DNA of 30,010 nt from CAZNHL01 sp964572965 (GCA_964572965.1 CAZNHL010000055.1:1-30010); one strand, 5' to 3'. Positions 7,193-14,847 are shown, counted from the stretch's first letter. Notes: generated by a model from the sequence alone, not told the origin. Program-made: numbers and translations.

Positions 7193-8704
7193 ATGAAAAT
7201 ATTATCTTCCGGATTAACGCGTGAGCTCGATGCTTTTACAATACAAAGCGAAGTCATTTCTTCAATTGATCTTATGGAAAGGGCTGCTAAAGCTTTTACA
7301 GAAAAATTCATAACAATATATTCTAATAAACAGCCGGTTCAGATAGTATGCGGGCTTGGAAATAATGGAGGCGACGGCCTGGCTATTGCGCGATTATTAC
7401 ACATTTGTAAGTATCAGACAGAGGTTTTTATCATTGAGCACGGCCATACAAAGTCTGAAGACTTTTTAACTAATGAAGAAAGGCTGCGGTTCTTGCCTGT
7501 AACAATTACAGAAGTCCGTCAAACAGGCGACCTTAAACTTAAACCTAAAGCCATAATTGTAGATGCATTGTTTGGGTCGGGTCTGAATAAACCAGTAACA
7601 GGCCTTTCTGCTGAAGTAATCAGTCTGATCAATTCCCAACACACAGAAGTTGTTGCGATCGATATCGCTTCCGGGCTTTATGCGGATTTGGCAACTCCTG
7701 ACAAACAAGCGCTAAAGGTTAACAGGACATTCACATTTCACCTGCCCAAACTTGCTTTCATGATCCCCGAAAATGACCCTTATTCTGGCAAGTGGGAAAT
7801 CCTGGACATTGGACTTTCGTCTAAATTTATTGATGCACAAAAGGGAGCAGACACCTATACTACCGCACAGGATGCTGCACAAATTTTGAAGATAAGGAGT
7901 AAATTTTCCCATAAAGGTACCTTTGGGCATTCACTATTGATTGCCGGCAGCAGCGAAAAAACAGGAGCTGCTATCATGGCTGCTAAAAGTTGTCTGAGAG
8001 CCGGAACAGGGCTTCTGACAGTACATTTACCGCAATCCGGTTATGAAATCATGCAGATAAGCTGCCCTGAAGCTATGGTCTCAATAGATGAATCAGGGAA
8101 TATTTTCACTGGTATTGAAGAGCCGGTTGCTTATGCCGCTATTGCCTTTGGCCCGGGCATGGGTAAAGACCCAAAAACAATGGAAGCTATGAAATCAGCA
8201 CTCAAAAATCTGAACAAACCGGTTGTGCTGGATGCAGACGCTCTGAATATCCTTGCCGAACAGCCTGATATGCTAAAACTCGTACCTGAAAACAGTATTC
8301 TTACCCCACATTTAAAGGAATTTGAAAGGCTGGCCGGGCCTTCTGAAAACCATTTTGAAAGACTACAATTACTTCGGGAATTCTCAAGTACAAATAATGT
8401 AATTGTAGTATTAAAAGGAGCCCATACGGCAATTTCCGATATGAATGGCAACATTTTCTTTAATAGCACAGGCAATGCGGGAATGGCAAAAGGCGGAAGC
8501 GGAGATGTGCTTACCGGAATTATATTGGCATTACTTTCACAGCAATATGAGCCTTCACAAGCTGCCAGATTAGGGGTGTTTCTTCATGGACTTGCCGGCG
8601 ATCTGGCCAGAAAAAAATGGGGTGAAGAAGCCATGCTTCCTTCAGATCTTACAGATGCACTTGGAAAGGCATTCAAATACCTTCACAAAATTAAAGGCGC
8701 TTAA
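7193..8704 (+). CDS. nnrD: Bifunctional NAD(P)HX epimerase / ADP- or ATP-dependent NAD(P)HX dehydratase
   Basis: This encodes 503 residues. The N-terminal half is a YjeF_N epimerase domain with CGLGNNGGDG at residues 53-62 and VDALFGSGL. The C-terminal half is a ribokinase-like dehydratase domain with KGTFGHSLLIAGS, GPGMGKD near 320, VVLDADALNIL, ILTPHLKEFERL and the nucleotide/catalytic loop KGGSGDVLTG near 432. The fused enzyme repairs hydrated NADH and NADPH formed by heat or side reactions (established knowledge). Size and domain order match the usual bacterial fusion. It is a single gene, divergent from mfd behind the nested palindrome. Its 3' end overlaps that of the next, opposite-strand gene by 14 bases. 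Confidence 0.95.
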   Translation: MKILSSGLTRELDAFTIQSEVISSIDLMERAAKAFTEKFITIYSNKQPVQIVCGLGNNGGDGLAIARLLHICKYQTEVFIIEHGHTKSEDFLTNEERLRFLPVTITEVRQTGDLKLKPKAIIVDALFGSGLNKPVTGLSAEVISLINSQHTEVVAIDIASGLYADLATPDKQALKVNRTFTFHLPKLAFMIPENDPYSGKWEILDIGLSSKFIDAQKGADTYTTAQDAAQILKIRSKFSHKGTFGHSLLIAGSSEKTGAAIMAAKSCLRAGTGLLTVHLPQSGYEIMQISCPEAMVSIDESGNIFTGIEEPVAYAAIAFGPGMGKDPKTMEAMKSALKNLNKPVVLDADALNILAEQPDMLKLVPENSILTPHLKEFERLAGPSENHFERLQLLREFSSTNNVIVVLKGAHTAISDMNGNIFFNSTGNAGMAKGGSGDVLTGIILALLSQQYEPSQAARLGVFLHGLAGDLARKKWGEEAMLPSDLTDALGKAFKYLHKIKGA

Positions 8705-9020
8705 TAAAACGTTCTTTAGTTACTTTTCCTTCTTCTGTAATTTCCATTACATAAATACCCGCAGGTAAAGCTGAAGTATCAAGGTAGTTCCCTGTATTAC
8801 TCGTTTTTACTAAGTTACCTATCAAATCAAACACACGGATACTTTTTGCATTGTAACCGCTCAAATGAATTACATCTGTACAAGGATTAGGGTAAATCGT
8901 TCGCCCTGCCTTACCATGCTCTCCGGCCTGAGAAGGTGTAAATTTATAATCTACGTCCTGGCTTTTTGCAAAAGCCACACCTAATGCCAACTGAAATAAT
9001 ATAATTGCTACAAATCTCAT
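8691..9020 (-). CDS. Minimal T9SS cargo: signal peptide plus C-terminal sorting domain
   Basis: This encodes 109 residues. Residues 1-18 are a signal peptide (hydrophobic, ending AFA). Only about 23 linker residues follow before a type A T9SS sorting domain begins: YPNPCTD at residues 43-49, SIRVFDLIGNLV, LPAGIYVMEI, and a basic C-terminus FIKRL. In this system the C-terminal domain directs passage through the outer membrane and is normally removed by the sortase PorU (established knowledge). After both cuts almost nothing would remain, so the protein has no evident effector domain. It overlaps the convergent nnrD by 14 bases. It may be a small surface peptide precursor, or a degraded gene that kept both signals. 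Confidence 0.85.
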   Translation of the reverse strand: MRFVAIILFQLALGVAFAKSQDVDYKFTPSQAGEHGKAGRTIYPNPCTDVIHLSGYNAKSIRVFDLIGNLVKTSNTGNYLDTSALPAGIYVMEITEEGKVTKERFIKRL

Positions 9021-9036
9021 AAGCTTACCATTTAAA

Positions 9037-9044
9037 CAAATATA
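9037..9044 (-). promoter_or_regulatory. -7 box of the small T9SS protein gene
   Basis: TATATTTG on the minus strand matches TAnnTTTG exactly, 16 bases before the ATG, implying a leader of about ten bases. No good -33 TTTG was found at the usual distance. Confidence 0.5.
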
Positions 9045-9143
9045 GTTATTTAAACGAATTCCCTATTGTTTTTATATAGATATTATATCAACAACGGGAT
9101 TTTATCGACTAATGCTTTTTCAGATTTTCAGCCTTAATTTCCT

Positions 9144-9151
9144 TATCTTTG
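9144..9151 (+). promoter_or_regulatory. -7 box of obg
   Basis: TATCTTTG matches TAnnTTTG exactly. A T-rich stretch lies at the -33 position but is not a clean TTTG. The expected leader is about 43 bases. Confidence 0.6.
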
Positions 9152-9200
9152 TGAATTAATTCTCAAACTCTGTGTTTAAACAGAGTAAATAAGACTCAAA

Positions 9201-10196
9201 TTGGCTTCAGAAAATTTCATAGATTATGTTAAGTTATGTTTCCGTTCCGGCAAGGGCGGAGCAGGTTCAATGCACTTCCGTCGCGAGAAATTCGTGGATA
9301 TGGGAGGGCCTGACGGTGGCAATGGCGGGCGTGGCGGACACATCATCTTACGTGGTAATTCGCAATTGTGGACATTGATCCATTTAAAATACCGTAAACA
9401 CATTATTGCTGAAAGCGGACAGAATGGTATGCCTGCAAGATGTACAGGTGCTGAAGGTAAAGACGAAATACTTGAAGTTCCCCTTGGTACTATTGTCAGA
9501 GATGCTGAAACTGGTGAATTCCGTTGCGAAATTACTGAAGATGGCCAGGAGATCATTGTAACTCCGGGTGGCCGCGGTGGACTTGGGAACGACCATTTCA
9601 AAAACTCTATCAATCAGGCTCCGCGTTATGCACAACCCGGAGGACCCAGTATTGAAGAATGGTTGATTCTTGAATTGAAAGTATTGGCCGATGTAGGTCT
9701 CGTAGGTTTCCCGAATGCCGGAAAATCAACATTGCTTTCAGTAGTTTCTGCAGCAAAACCTGAAATTGCCGATTATCCTTTTACAACACTGGTTCCAAAC
9801 CTTGGTGTTATCCCTTACAGAGACTTCCGCTCTTTTGTAATGGCCGACATTCCGGGTATTATTGAAGGTGCTGCTGACGGAAGAGGTCTGGGAATACGTT
9901 TCCTTCGCCACATTGAGAGAAACTCAATTTTGCTGTTTATGATTGCCGCTGATTCAAAAGATATCGGTGAAGAATACAAGATTCTTTTGAATGAGTTGAA
10001 AGAGTATAATCCAGAACTGCTTGATAAAAAACGTATACTGGCAATTACGAAAGCTGATATGCTGGATGAGGAATTGATGACAGCCCTGAAAAAAGAAGTT
10101 CCAAAAGGAGTCCCTTCTATTTTCATCTCAGCAGTTGCCAATTACAATATCGACAAATTGAAAGATATGATCTGGAATGCAATTCAGGATCAATAG
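9201..10196 (+). CDS. obg: Ribosome-assembly GTPase Obg/CgtA
   Basis: This encodes 331 residues. Residues 1-158 are the glycine-rich Obg fold (GKGGAGS, GGPDGGNGGRGG, GRGGLGND). The GTPase domain has G1 GFPNAGKST (170-178), a Thr-rich G2 (PFTTL), G3 DIPG at 216-219, G4 TKAD near 283 and G5 ISA. The C-terminal OCT domain of some Firmicutes forms is absent, as is common. Obg binds the 50S subunit and couples ribosome maturation to nucleotide status (established knowledge). The start is TTG at 9201: an in-frame stop lies at 9186-9188, and the first internal ATG would remove part of the conserved Obg fold. It is followed by a strong terminator. Confidence 0.97.
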   Translation: MASENFIDYVKLCFRSGKGGAGSMHFRREKFVDMGGPDGGNGGRGGHIILRGNSQLWTLIHLKYRKHIIAESGQNGMPARCTGAEGKDEILEVPLGTIVRDAETGEFRCEITEDGQEIIVTPGGRGGLGNDHFKNSINQAPRYAQPGGPSIEEWLILELKVLADVGLVGFPNAGKSTLLSVVSAAKPEIADYPFTTLVPNLGVIPYRDFRSFVMADIPGIIEGAADGRGLGIRFLRHIERNSILLFMIAADSKDIGEEYKILLNELKEYNPELLDKKRILAITKADMLDEELMTALKKEVPKGVPSIFISAVANYNIDKLKDMIWNAIQDQ

Positions 10197-10217
10197 AAAA
10201 TAAAACACCGGATAAAG

Positions 10218-10253
10218 AAAAGGGTCACGAATAATTTAATCCGTGACCCTTTT
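10218..10253 (+). terminator. Terminator after obg
   Basis: A perfect 12-bp stem (10218-10229 with 10242-10253, core GGGTCACG/CGTGACCC) encloses a twelve-base AT loop and ends in a T-run. The A-run on the other side makes it potentially bidirectional for the convergent nitroreductase gene. Confidence 0.9.
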
Positions 10254-10263
10254 CTATTTATAA

Positions 10264-10287
10264 GTGCCTTCGACTTCGCTCAGGCAC
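10264..10287. repeat. REP-like hairpin of the TGAGCGAAGTCGAAGG type
   Basis: GTGCCT (10264-10269) pairs with AGGCAC (10282-10287). On the minus strand the element reads GCCTGAGCGAAGTCGAAGGC, a form I recall as widely dispersed between genes in Bacteroidota. It lies three bases past the nitroreductase stop, where it may help stop or stabilise that transcript. Confidence 0.6.
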
Positions 10288-10290
10288 CTG

Positions 10291-10914
10291 CTAAACTCTG
10301 ATTACCATTTCATGTAAATCAAACCTTACTTTTTCCAGTTTCGCCAGTTTATCGTTATCATCGCGATAACCGATAGGTACCAAAACTAAAGATCTCAACC
10401 CTTTCTCTTCCAGTCCGAGTATTTTATCAAACTCACCGGAAACAAAACCTTCTATCGGACAGGCATCAATATGCTCCAGTGCGCAGGCTGTTAGCAATAC
10501 ACCAAGTGCAATATAAACCTGTTTTGTAAGCCAGTGCTCTTTCTGAACATCATTCAGTCTTGCAATGAATTTATGCATGCTCAGCCTGAAGCCTTCCAGT
10601 GAATCGATAGTCACATTTCTTCGAAAGGCGATTGAATTAATATAACGGTCTACATCTGTCTCTGAAACATCAGCCTGGCGGCATAACACCAGAAGATGCG
10701 ATGCATCAACTACTTGTTGCTGGTTCCAGCTATACTTCAGTAATTCCTGACGTACTTCCGTATTCTCAACAACTACAAAACGCCATGGTTGTAAACCAAA
10801 AGATGACGGAGTAAGCAGTGCTGCATTTAAAAGCTTCTCAACCTTTTCTTGCGGTAATTTATCCGTTTTAAATTTCTGTACGGCATAGCGCCATTTCAAT
10901 CGCTCAATGATCAT
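10291..10914 (-). CDS. NAD(P)H-dependent nitroreductase-family oxidoreductase
   Basis: This encodes 207 residues with the nitroreductase fold throughout. The FMN-binding N-terminus WRYAVQKF has a variant of the usual RRSVRxF. LLTPSSFGLQPWRFVVV is the classic TPSSxxxQPW block. Further blocks are WLTKQVYIALGVLLTACALEHIDACPIEGF and LVPIGYRDDND near the C-terminus. It resembles the NfsB/YdgI-type FMN enzymes that reduce nitroaromatics or quinones with NAD(P)H; the physiological substrate cannot be read from sequence. It starts 12 bases after the purM stop on the same strand, so the two are probably co-transcribed. No functional link to purine synthesis is evident. Confidence 0.88.
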   Translation of the reverse strand: MIIERLKWRYAVQKFKTDKLPQEKVEKLLNAALLTPSSFGLQPWRFVVVENTEVRQELLKYSWNQQQVVDASHLLVLCRQADVSETDVDRYINSIAFRRNVTIDSLEGFRLSMHKFIARLNDVQKEHWLTKQVYIALGVLLTACALEHIDACPIEGFVSGEFDKILGLEEKGLRSLVLVPIGYRDDNDKLAKLEKVRFDLHEMVIRV

Positions 10915-10926
10915 CCTTGCAACCTA

Positions 10927-12093
10927 CTAGTATTCAAAAATGCCATTTTCTGATTTAATAGTCACTTTTTTGCCAGTCTGTGCTTCTGTATGACCTATGA
11001 TTTTTGCTTCAATATTAAATGACTTTGCAATATCAATCAAAGCCTGTGCATGCTTTTCATCTATATAAATTTCCAGACGATGACCCATATTGAATACTTT
11101 GTACATTTCTTTCCAGTCTGTACCACTTTCTTCATGAATCATTTTGAACAAAGGCGGTACTTCAAACAAATTATCTTTTACAATATGGATGTCATTTACA
11201 AAATGCAGCACTTTAGTCTGAGCACCACCGCTGCAATGCACCATACCACCAATTTCATAACGATAATCTTTCAGAATAGCATTTACCAAAGGTGCATAGG
11301 TACGCGTAGGTGACAATACCAGCTTACCTGCATTTAAAGGAGAACCTGCATAGCTGTCAGTTACGTTATACTTTCCTGTATAAACAAGATCAGCAGGCAC
11401 GCTGTTATCAAAAGTTTCAGGATACTTAGAAGCAAATATTTTAGAGAAAACATCATGACGGGCAGATGTTAAACCGTTACTTCCCATTCCACCATTGTAT
11501 TCCTTTTCGTAAGTAGCCTGTCCGTAAGACGTAAATCCTACAATCACCTGACCAGGTTTAATCTTCTCATTGGTGATCACCTCAGAGCGCTTCATACGGC
11601 AGGTTACCGTACTGTCAACAATAATAGTTCTTACAAGATCACCAACATCGGCAGTTTCACCACCTGTACTATATATTTCCACACCATTGTCACGAAGCAT
11701 TTGTAAAACTTCTTCAGTACCATTAATGATTGCAGCAATCACATCACCCGGAATCAGATTCTTATTTCTTCCTATAGTAGACGAAAGTAAAATGCGGTCT
11801 GTAGCACCGATACAAAGTAAATCGTCTACATTCATGATAATTGCATCTTGTGCAATTCCTCTCCATACAGAGATATCGCCTGTTTCCTTCCAATAGATAT
11901 AAGCCAGTGAAGACTTCGTTCCGGCACCGTCAGCATGCATGATGTTACAATAGTCAGGATCACCGCCCAGCAAGTCCGGAACTACTTTACAAAAGGCATT
12001 AGGAAAAATACCTTTGTCTATATTTTTGATAGCATTATGAACGTCTTCTTTGGATGCAGAAACGCCGCGCAGATTGTATCTCTCAGTATTCAT
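10927..12093 (-). CDS. purM: Phosphoribosylformylglycinamidine cyclo-ligase (AIR synthase)
   Basis: This encodes 388 residues of the PurM/AIRS superfamily. Diagnostic blocks are MHADGAGTKSSLAYIYWKET, WRGIAQDAIIMNVDDLLCIGA (substrate- and ATP-contacting loop), STGGETADVGDLVRT, and the C-terminal AIRS_C region from about residue 190. It converts FGAM to AIR with ATP, the fifth step of de novo purine synthesis (established knowledge). It is longer than the roughly 345-residue E. coli enzyme. It heads a probable two-gene transcript with the nitroreductase. The start at 12093 is ATG, and a perfect -7 box ends only four bases upstream. Confidence 0.95.
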   Translation of the reverse strand: MNTERYNLRGVSASKEDVHNAIKNIDKGIFPNAFCKVVPDLLGGDPDYCNIMHADGAGTKSSLAYIYWKETGDISVWRGIAQDAIIMNVDDLLCIGATDRILLSSTIGRNKNLIPGDVIAAIINGTEEVLQMLRDNGVEIYSTGGETADVGDLVRTIIVDSTVTCRMKRSEVITNEKIKPGQVIVGFTSYGQATYEKEYNGGMGSNGLTSARHDVFSKIFASKYPETFDNSVPADLVYTGKYNVTDSYAGSPLNAGKLVLSPTRTYAPLVNAILKDYRYEIGGMVHCSGGAQTKVLHFVNDIHIVKDNLFEVPPLFKMIHEESGTDWKEMYKVFNMGHRLEIYIDEKHAQALIDIAKSFNIEAKIIGHTEAQTGKKVTIKSENGIFEY

Positions 12094-12097
12094 ATTA

Positions 12098-12105
12098 CAA
12101 AGGTA
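12098..12105 (-). promoter_or_regulatory. -7 box of purM, very close to the start codon
   Basis: TACCTTTG on the minus strand matches TAnnTTTG exactly and ends four bases before the ATG. A start of transcription five to seven bases downstream would coincide with the start codon, giving a leaderless mRNA. No clear -33 TTTG is present. Confidence 0.55.
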
Positions 12106-12200
12106 CTAAAAAATTGATTTGAAGTCTGCGCCCTAATTTCTACTTATTTACGTAACTCCAAAAGGCTTGCTACGTATTAAGCCACTACATTAGTAAAGTA

Positions 12201-12249
12201 CACTTTCTGTGTTCGTCGAACAAGAAACACTTTTCGTCGAAACAAAGTG
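12201..12249. promoter_or_regulatory. Paired TTCGTCGAA palindromes, possible operator
   Basis: TTCGTCGAA, itself a palindrome around a central T, occurs at 12212-12220 and again at 12233-12241, exactly 21 bases apart or two helical turns. The pair is framed by CACTTT (12201-12206) and its complement AAAGTG (12244-12249). The pair lies between divergent purM (minus) and the small plus-strand ORF at 12313. The spacing suggests two bound dimers on the same face of DNA. No regulator is identified. Confidence 0.5.
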
Positions 12250-12312
12250 ACTCTACCACAACCTAACACAGTACTTTCCGTTGAAATAATTGTAATTAAT
12301 TAAGCTTGGGTT

Positions 12313-12462
12313 ATGCTAAAAGATATACTTGTAGAGCTGTTATCAGCATATAAATTAAGAAGATACTTAGTAAGATATAAAAGGCTGAAAAATGCTTTAC
12401 ACGCAAATACAATGAAAACCAGAGTGGCTTTCCCTACAAGATTGTACTTGGGTCACATTTAA
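12313..12462 (+). CDS. Possible small basic protein (49 residues), unrecognised
   Basis: ATG at 12313 opens 49 codons ending in TAA at 12460-12462. The product begins MLKDILVELLSAYKLRRYLV, is strongly basic (about eleven Lys/Arg, clustered in KLRRYLVRYKRLK) and has an amphipathic-looking first half. It is the only plus-strand frame in a 420-base gap between two minus-strand genes. A plus-oriented terminator with a T-run begins 38 bases after its stop, which argues for a plus-strand transcript here. TAAGCTTG (12301-12308) resembles a -7 box with one mismatch, preceded by TTG 17 bases upstream. I do not recognise the protein. It may instead be a non-coding transcript. Confidence 0.35.
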   Translation: MLKDILVELLSAYKLRRYLVRYKRLKNALHANTMKTRVAFPTRLYLGHI

Positions 12463-12500
12463 ATACAAACTACTATAGCTTAGGAAAAACAAACCTACCG

Positions 12501-12528
12501 GCACCCTGAACTCTTAGGGTGCTTTTTT
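12501..12528 (+). terminator. Plus-oriented terminator next to the bshA 3' end
   Basis: GCACCCT (12501-12507) pairs with AGGGTGC (12516-12522) and is followed at once by six T (12523-12528), the canonical plus-strand layout. On the minus strand the hairpin is followed by a GTTTGTTTTT stretch only after a short GC interval, so it may also serve bshA. Confidence 0.8.
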
Positions 12529-12538
12529 CTTCGGTGAT

Positions 12539-13696
12539 TTATAAATTAAGGCTTTCTTTCTGCAACGTTTTCTTGAATTCTGCCACTACTTTATCATAAT
12601 AGGCTTCATACAGAGGAAGAATATTTGACAGATCAAATTCCTGTGCGCGTTTTAACGCATTGGCCTTAAAAGCAGGTAAATTATCGTCCTGCAATACAAT
12701 CAATGTATTTGTTACCATATCATCAATATCGCCCACGTTGCTCATAAAACCGGTAACACCATGAATATTCAACTCCGGTATACCTCCTGTATTAGATGAA
12801 ATAACAGGTACTTCGCAAGCCATTGCCTCCAAAGCCGCCAGACCAAAACTCTCTTTTTCAGAAGGTAGAATAAAAACATCTGCCAGCGACAATACTTCTT
12901 CTACTGCATCTAACTTCCCTAAGAAACGAATATCATCACATGTGCCAAGCTCTCTGCATAAATTCTCAATTTTGGCTCTTTCAGGACCATCGCCTACAAG
13001 TAAAAGTTTACTTGGAATCAGTCTTCGCACTTTATCAAAAACGCGTACAACATCTTCTACTCTTTTAACCGGACGGAAATTGGAGGTATGTATGAGTAAT
13101 TTTTCACCATTAGGACAAATGGCTGTCTTAAAATGCTCTTTCTTTTGCTTTTTAAAACGCTCAAGATCTATGAAGTTCGGAATAACCTCAATGTCCTTTG
13201 TTACTTTAAAGTGTGAATAGGTATCCTTTTTCAGATCTGCAGAAACACTGGTTATGCCATCTGATTCATTGATGCTGAAAGTTACTACCGGTGTATATGA
13301 TGCATCTCTGCCAACTAAAGTAATATCTGTACCATGCAGTGTAGTTATAACAGGAATCTGTATTCCCTCTGTCTTTAAAATCTGCTTGGCCATGTATGCT
13401 GCAGAAGCATGTGGGATTGCGTAATGAACATGAAGTAAATCGAGTTTTTCATACTTTACGACATCCACCATTTTGCTGGCCAATGCCAATTCGTAGGGCT
13501 GGAACTGGAACAAAGGGTAACTTGATATGTCTACTTCATGATAGAAAAGATTTTCGTTAAAAAAATCCAGCCTTACCGGTTGTGTATAAGTGATGAAATG
13601 GACCTGGTTTCCCCTTTGGGCAAGCGCCTTCCCCAATTCAGTTGCTACTACACCACTACCACCAAAAGTAGGGTAACAAACAATACCTATTTTCAC
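12539..13696 (-). CDS. bshA: N-acetyl-alpha-D-glucosaminyl L-malate synthase (bacillithiol synthesis)
   Basis: This encodes 385 residues of a GT4 GT-B glycosyltransferase. The N-terminus MKIGIVCYPTFGGSGVVATE and the block LHVHYAIPHASAAYMAKQIL are characteristic of BshA. The C-terminal donor domain carries LLVGDGPER, FLPSEKESFGLAALEAMACEVP-like ExFGLxxLEAMA, and SNTGGIPE. BshA joins UDP-GlcNAc to L-malate in the first step of bacillithiol synthesis (established knowledge). The later enzymes BshB and BshC are not in this window, so the pathway is inferred. It has its own transcription unit. Confidence 0.93.
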   Translation of the reverse strand: MKIGIVCYPTFGGSGVVATELGKALAQRGNQVHFITYTQPVRLDFFNENLFYHEVDISSYPLFQFQPYELALASKMVDVVKYEKLDLLHVHYAIPHASAAYMAKQILKTEGIQIPVITTLHGTDITLVGRDASYTPVVTFSINESDGITSVSADLKKDTYSHFKVTKDIEVIPNFIDLERFKKQKKEHFKTAICPNGEKLLIHTSNFRPVKRVEDVVRVFDKVRRLIPSKLLLVGDGPERAKIENLCRELGTCDDIRFLGKLDAVEEVLSLADVFILPSEKESFGLAALEAMACEVPVISSNTGGIPELNIHGVTGFMSNVGDIDDMVTNTLIVLQDDNLPAFKANALKRAQEFDLSNILPLYEAYYDKVVAEFKKTLQKESLNL

Positions 13697-13830
13697 GTTA
13701 TAAAATCTAATGAATAATGTTGGTCTCTTCCCGTGTAAAATCCCACCCGTATAACAATAATAACCTAAAAAGGTTCATCATAAAAACTTTGTGTCCAAAG
13801 ATTTCTTTTCCCAATCTCTAATCGCGACTA

Positions 13831-13862
13831 TTTGTTTTCTCTACAACAAAAACATAACTTTA
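13831..13862 (+). promoter_or_regulatory. Promoter of the lipoprotein gene at 13886
   Basis: TTTG (13831-13834), a 20-base spacer and TAACTTTA (13855-13862) match the Bacteroidota consensus with a single mismatch in the last base of the -7 box. The leader would be about 17 bases. Confidence 0.7.
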
Positions 13863-13885
13863 CCAATAATTAATTATACAAATCA

Positions 13886-14839
13886 ATGCTAATGGAAACG
13901 AAAAAAATAATTTATGGAATTATGATCCTTTGGGGCATATTTTCCTGCACCAGGACTATCAAAAATGAATACGGTCCGTCTATCTGCCCTTCAAACAATT
14001 ACAAAATAACGTCTGACTTGAAATTAAGCACATCGGCCATTGACTTTACAAAAACTGATTCTCTTAAAATAGATGCCGAATTAAACGAGATTGTAAGTTG
14101 GACAGTACAAATCAAAGGAAAAACATCAAACGCTGTCAGAACCTTCTCAGGCAGGTCTTCAGCTATTAATGTCATTTGGTACGGTGAACCTAATGCTGGA
14201 CCCTTCTTTATCGGAGGAGAATCTTGCAGTATCGATTTATCCCTTAACTGTGAAGGGATTGTTCAAAGCAGCAACATTGATATCCTAAAAACAGGTAATT
14301 TCAGCAAAACAGGATACTTAGTATGGGATTTTGATAATAATCAGATACCTATACAAGAAGGTTCCGGTGCTTCCGAGCAATTCGAACGCTTACTGATTAG
14401 TCCGGAAGAAAGTACTCTTCCGCTATCACCACAAGGAGGAAAATACATAAAACTTTCAGGAAGTCACATTGCCGGATTGGGATGGTATTATGGCTATACG
14501 GGGGGAGATGTATCAGGTGCCAGCCTTGCAAAACTATCTACCGATCCGGAAAAGCTATTTGTAAATTTCTTTTATAATCTGAACGGATTAAATAATACTG
14601 ATTTATATTTCAAAATTACAGGAGGTACAACCCACAGCAAAGATGGTGATGCCATCAGAATTAAGCCGGTGCCTGCCGGATGGACATTGGTCAGTTTCCC
14701 ATTGTCAGATGTAAATGTATTAAATGTATCTGCCATCACTAATTTCAGCTTCTCACTAAATACTACTGTGCAAAATCAGGCTGCTGAAGCTAATATAGAT
14801 TTTGTAATTATTACAAAAGATAAACCATTTGGGCAATAA
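13886..14839 (+). CDS. Putative surface lipoprotein with a possible carbohydrate-binding C-terminal domain
   Basis: This encodes 317 residues. A lipoprotein signal (basic ETKK, hydrophobic core) ends at Cys21 in WGIFSC. ATG at 13892 is an equally possible start. Residues about 40-130 look like an immunoglobulin-type beta domain that includes four Cys residues. From about residue 140 a jelly-roll-like segment follows: YLVWDFDNN, a block with KYIKLSGSHIAGLGWYYGY, then LFVNFFYNL, GDAIRIKPVPAGWTLVSFPL and ANIDFVIIT. This alternation, with a final strand of FxxxS-type text, resembles galactose-binding/CBM11-like modules of cellulolytic gliders. I cannot assign a family firmly. It may be a SusD-independent surface glycan binder, which is an inference. 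It has its own promoter and terminator. Confidence 0.6.
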   Translation: MLMETKKIIYGIMILWGIFSCTRTIKNEYGPSICPSNNYKITSDLKLSTSAIDFTKTDSLKIDAELNEIVSWTVQIKGKTSNAVRTFSGRSSAINVIWYGEPNAGPFFIGGESCSIDLSLNCEGIVQSSNIDILKTGNFSKTGYLVWDFDNNQIPIQEGSGASEQFERLLISPEESTLPLSPQGGKYIKLSGSHIAGLGWYYGYTGGDVSGASLAKLSTDPEKLFVNFFYNLNGLNNTDLYFKITGGTTHSKDGDAIRIKPVPAGWTLVSFPLSDVNVLNVSAITNFSFSLNTTVQNQAAEANIDFVIITKDKPFGQ

Positions 14840-14847
14840 AACGGTGT

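Noticed and set aside
12201..12249. CRISPR-like array from the repeated TTCGTCGAA
   Set aside because: Only two 9-bp copies occur, with a 12-bp spacer and no cas genes; an operator pair is a better reading.
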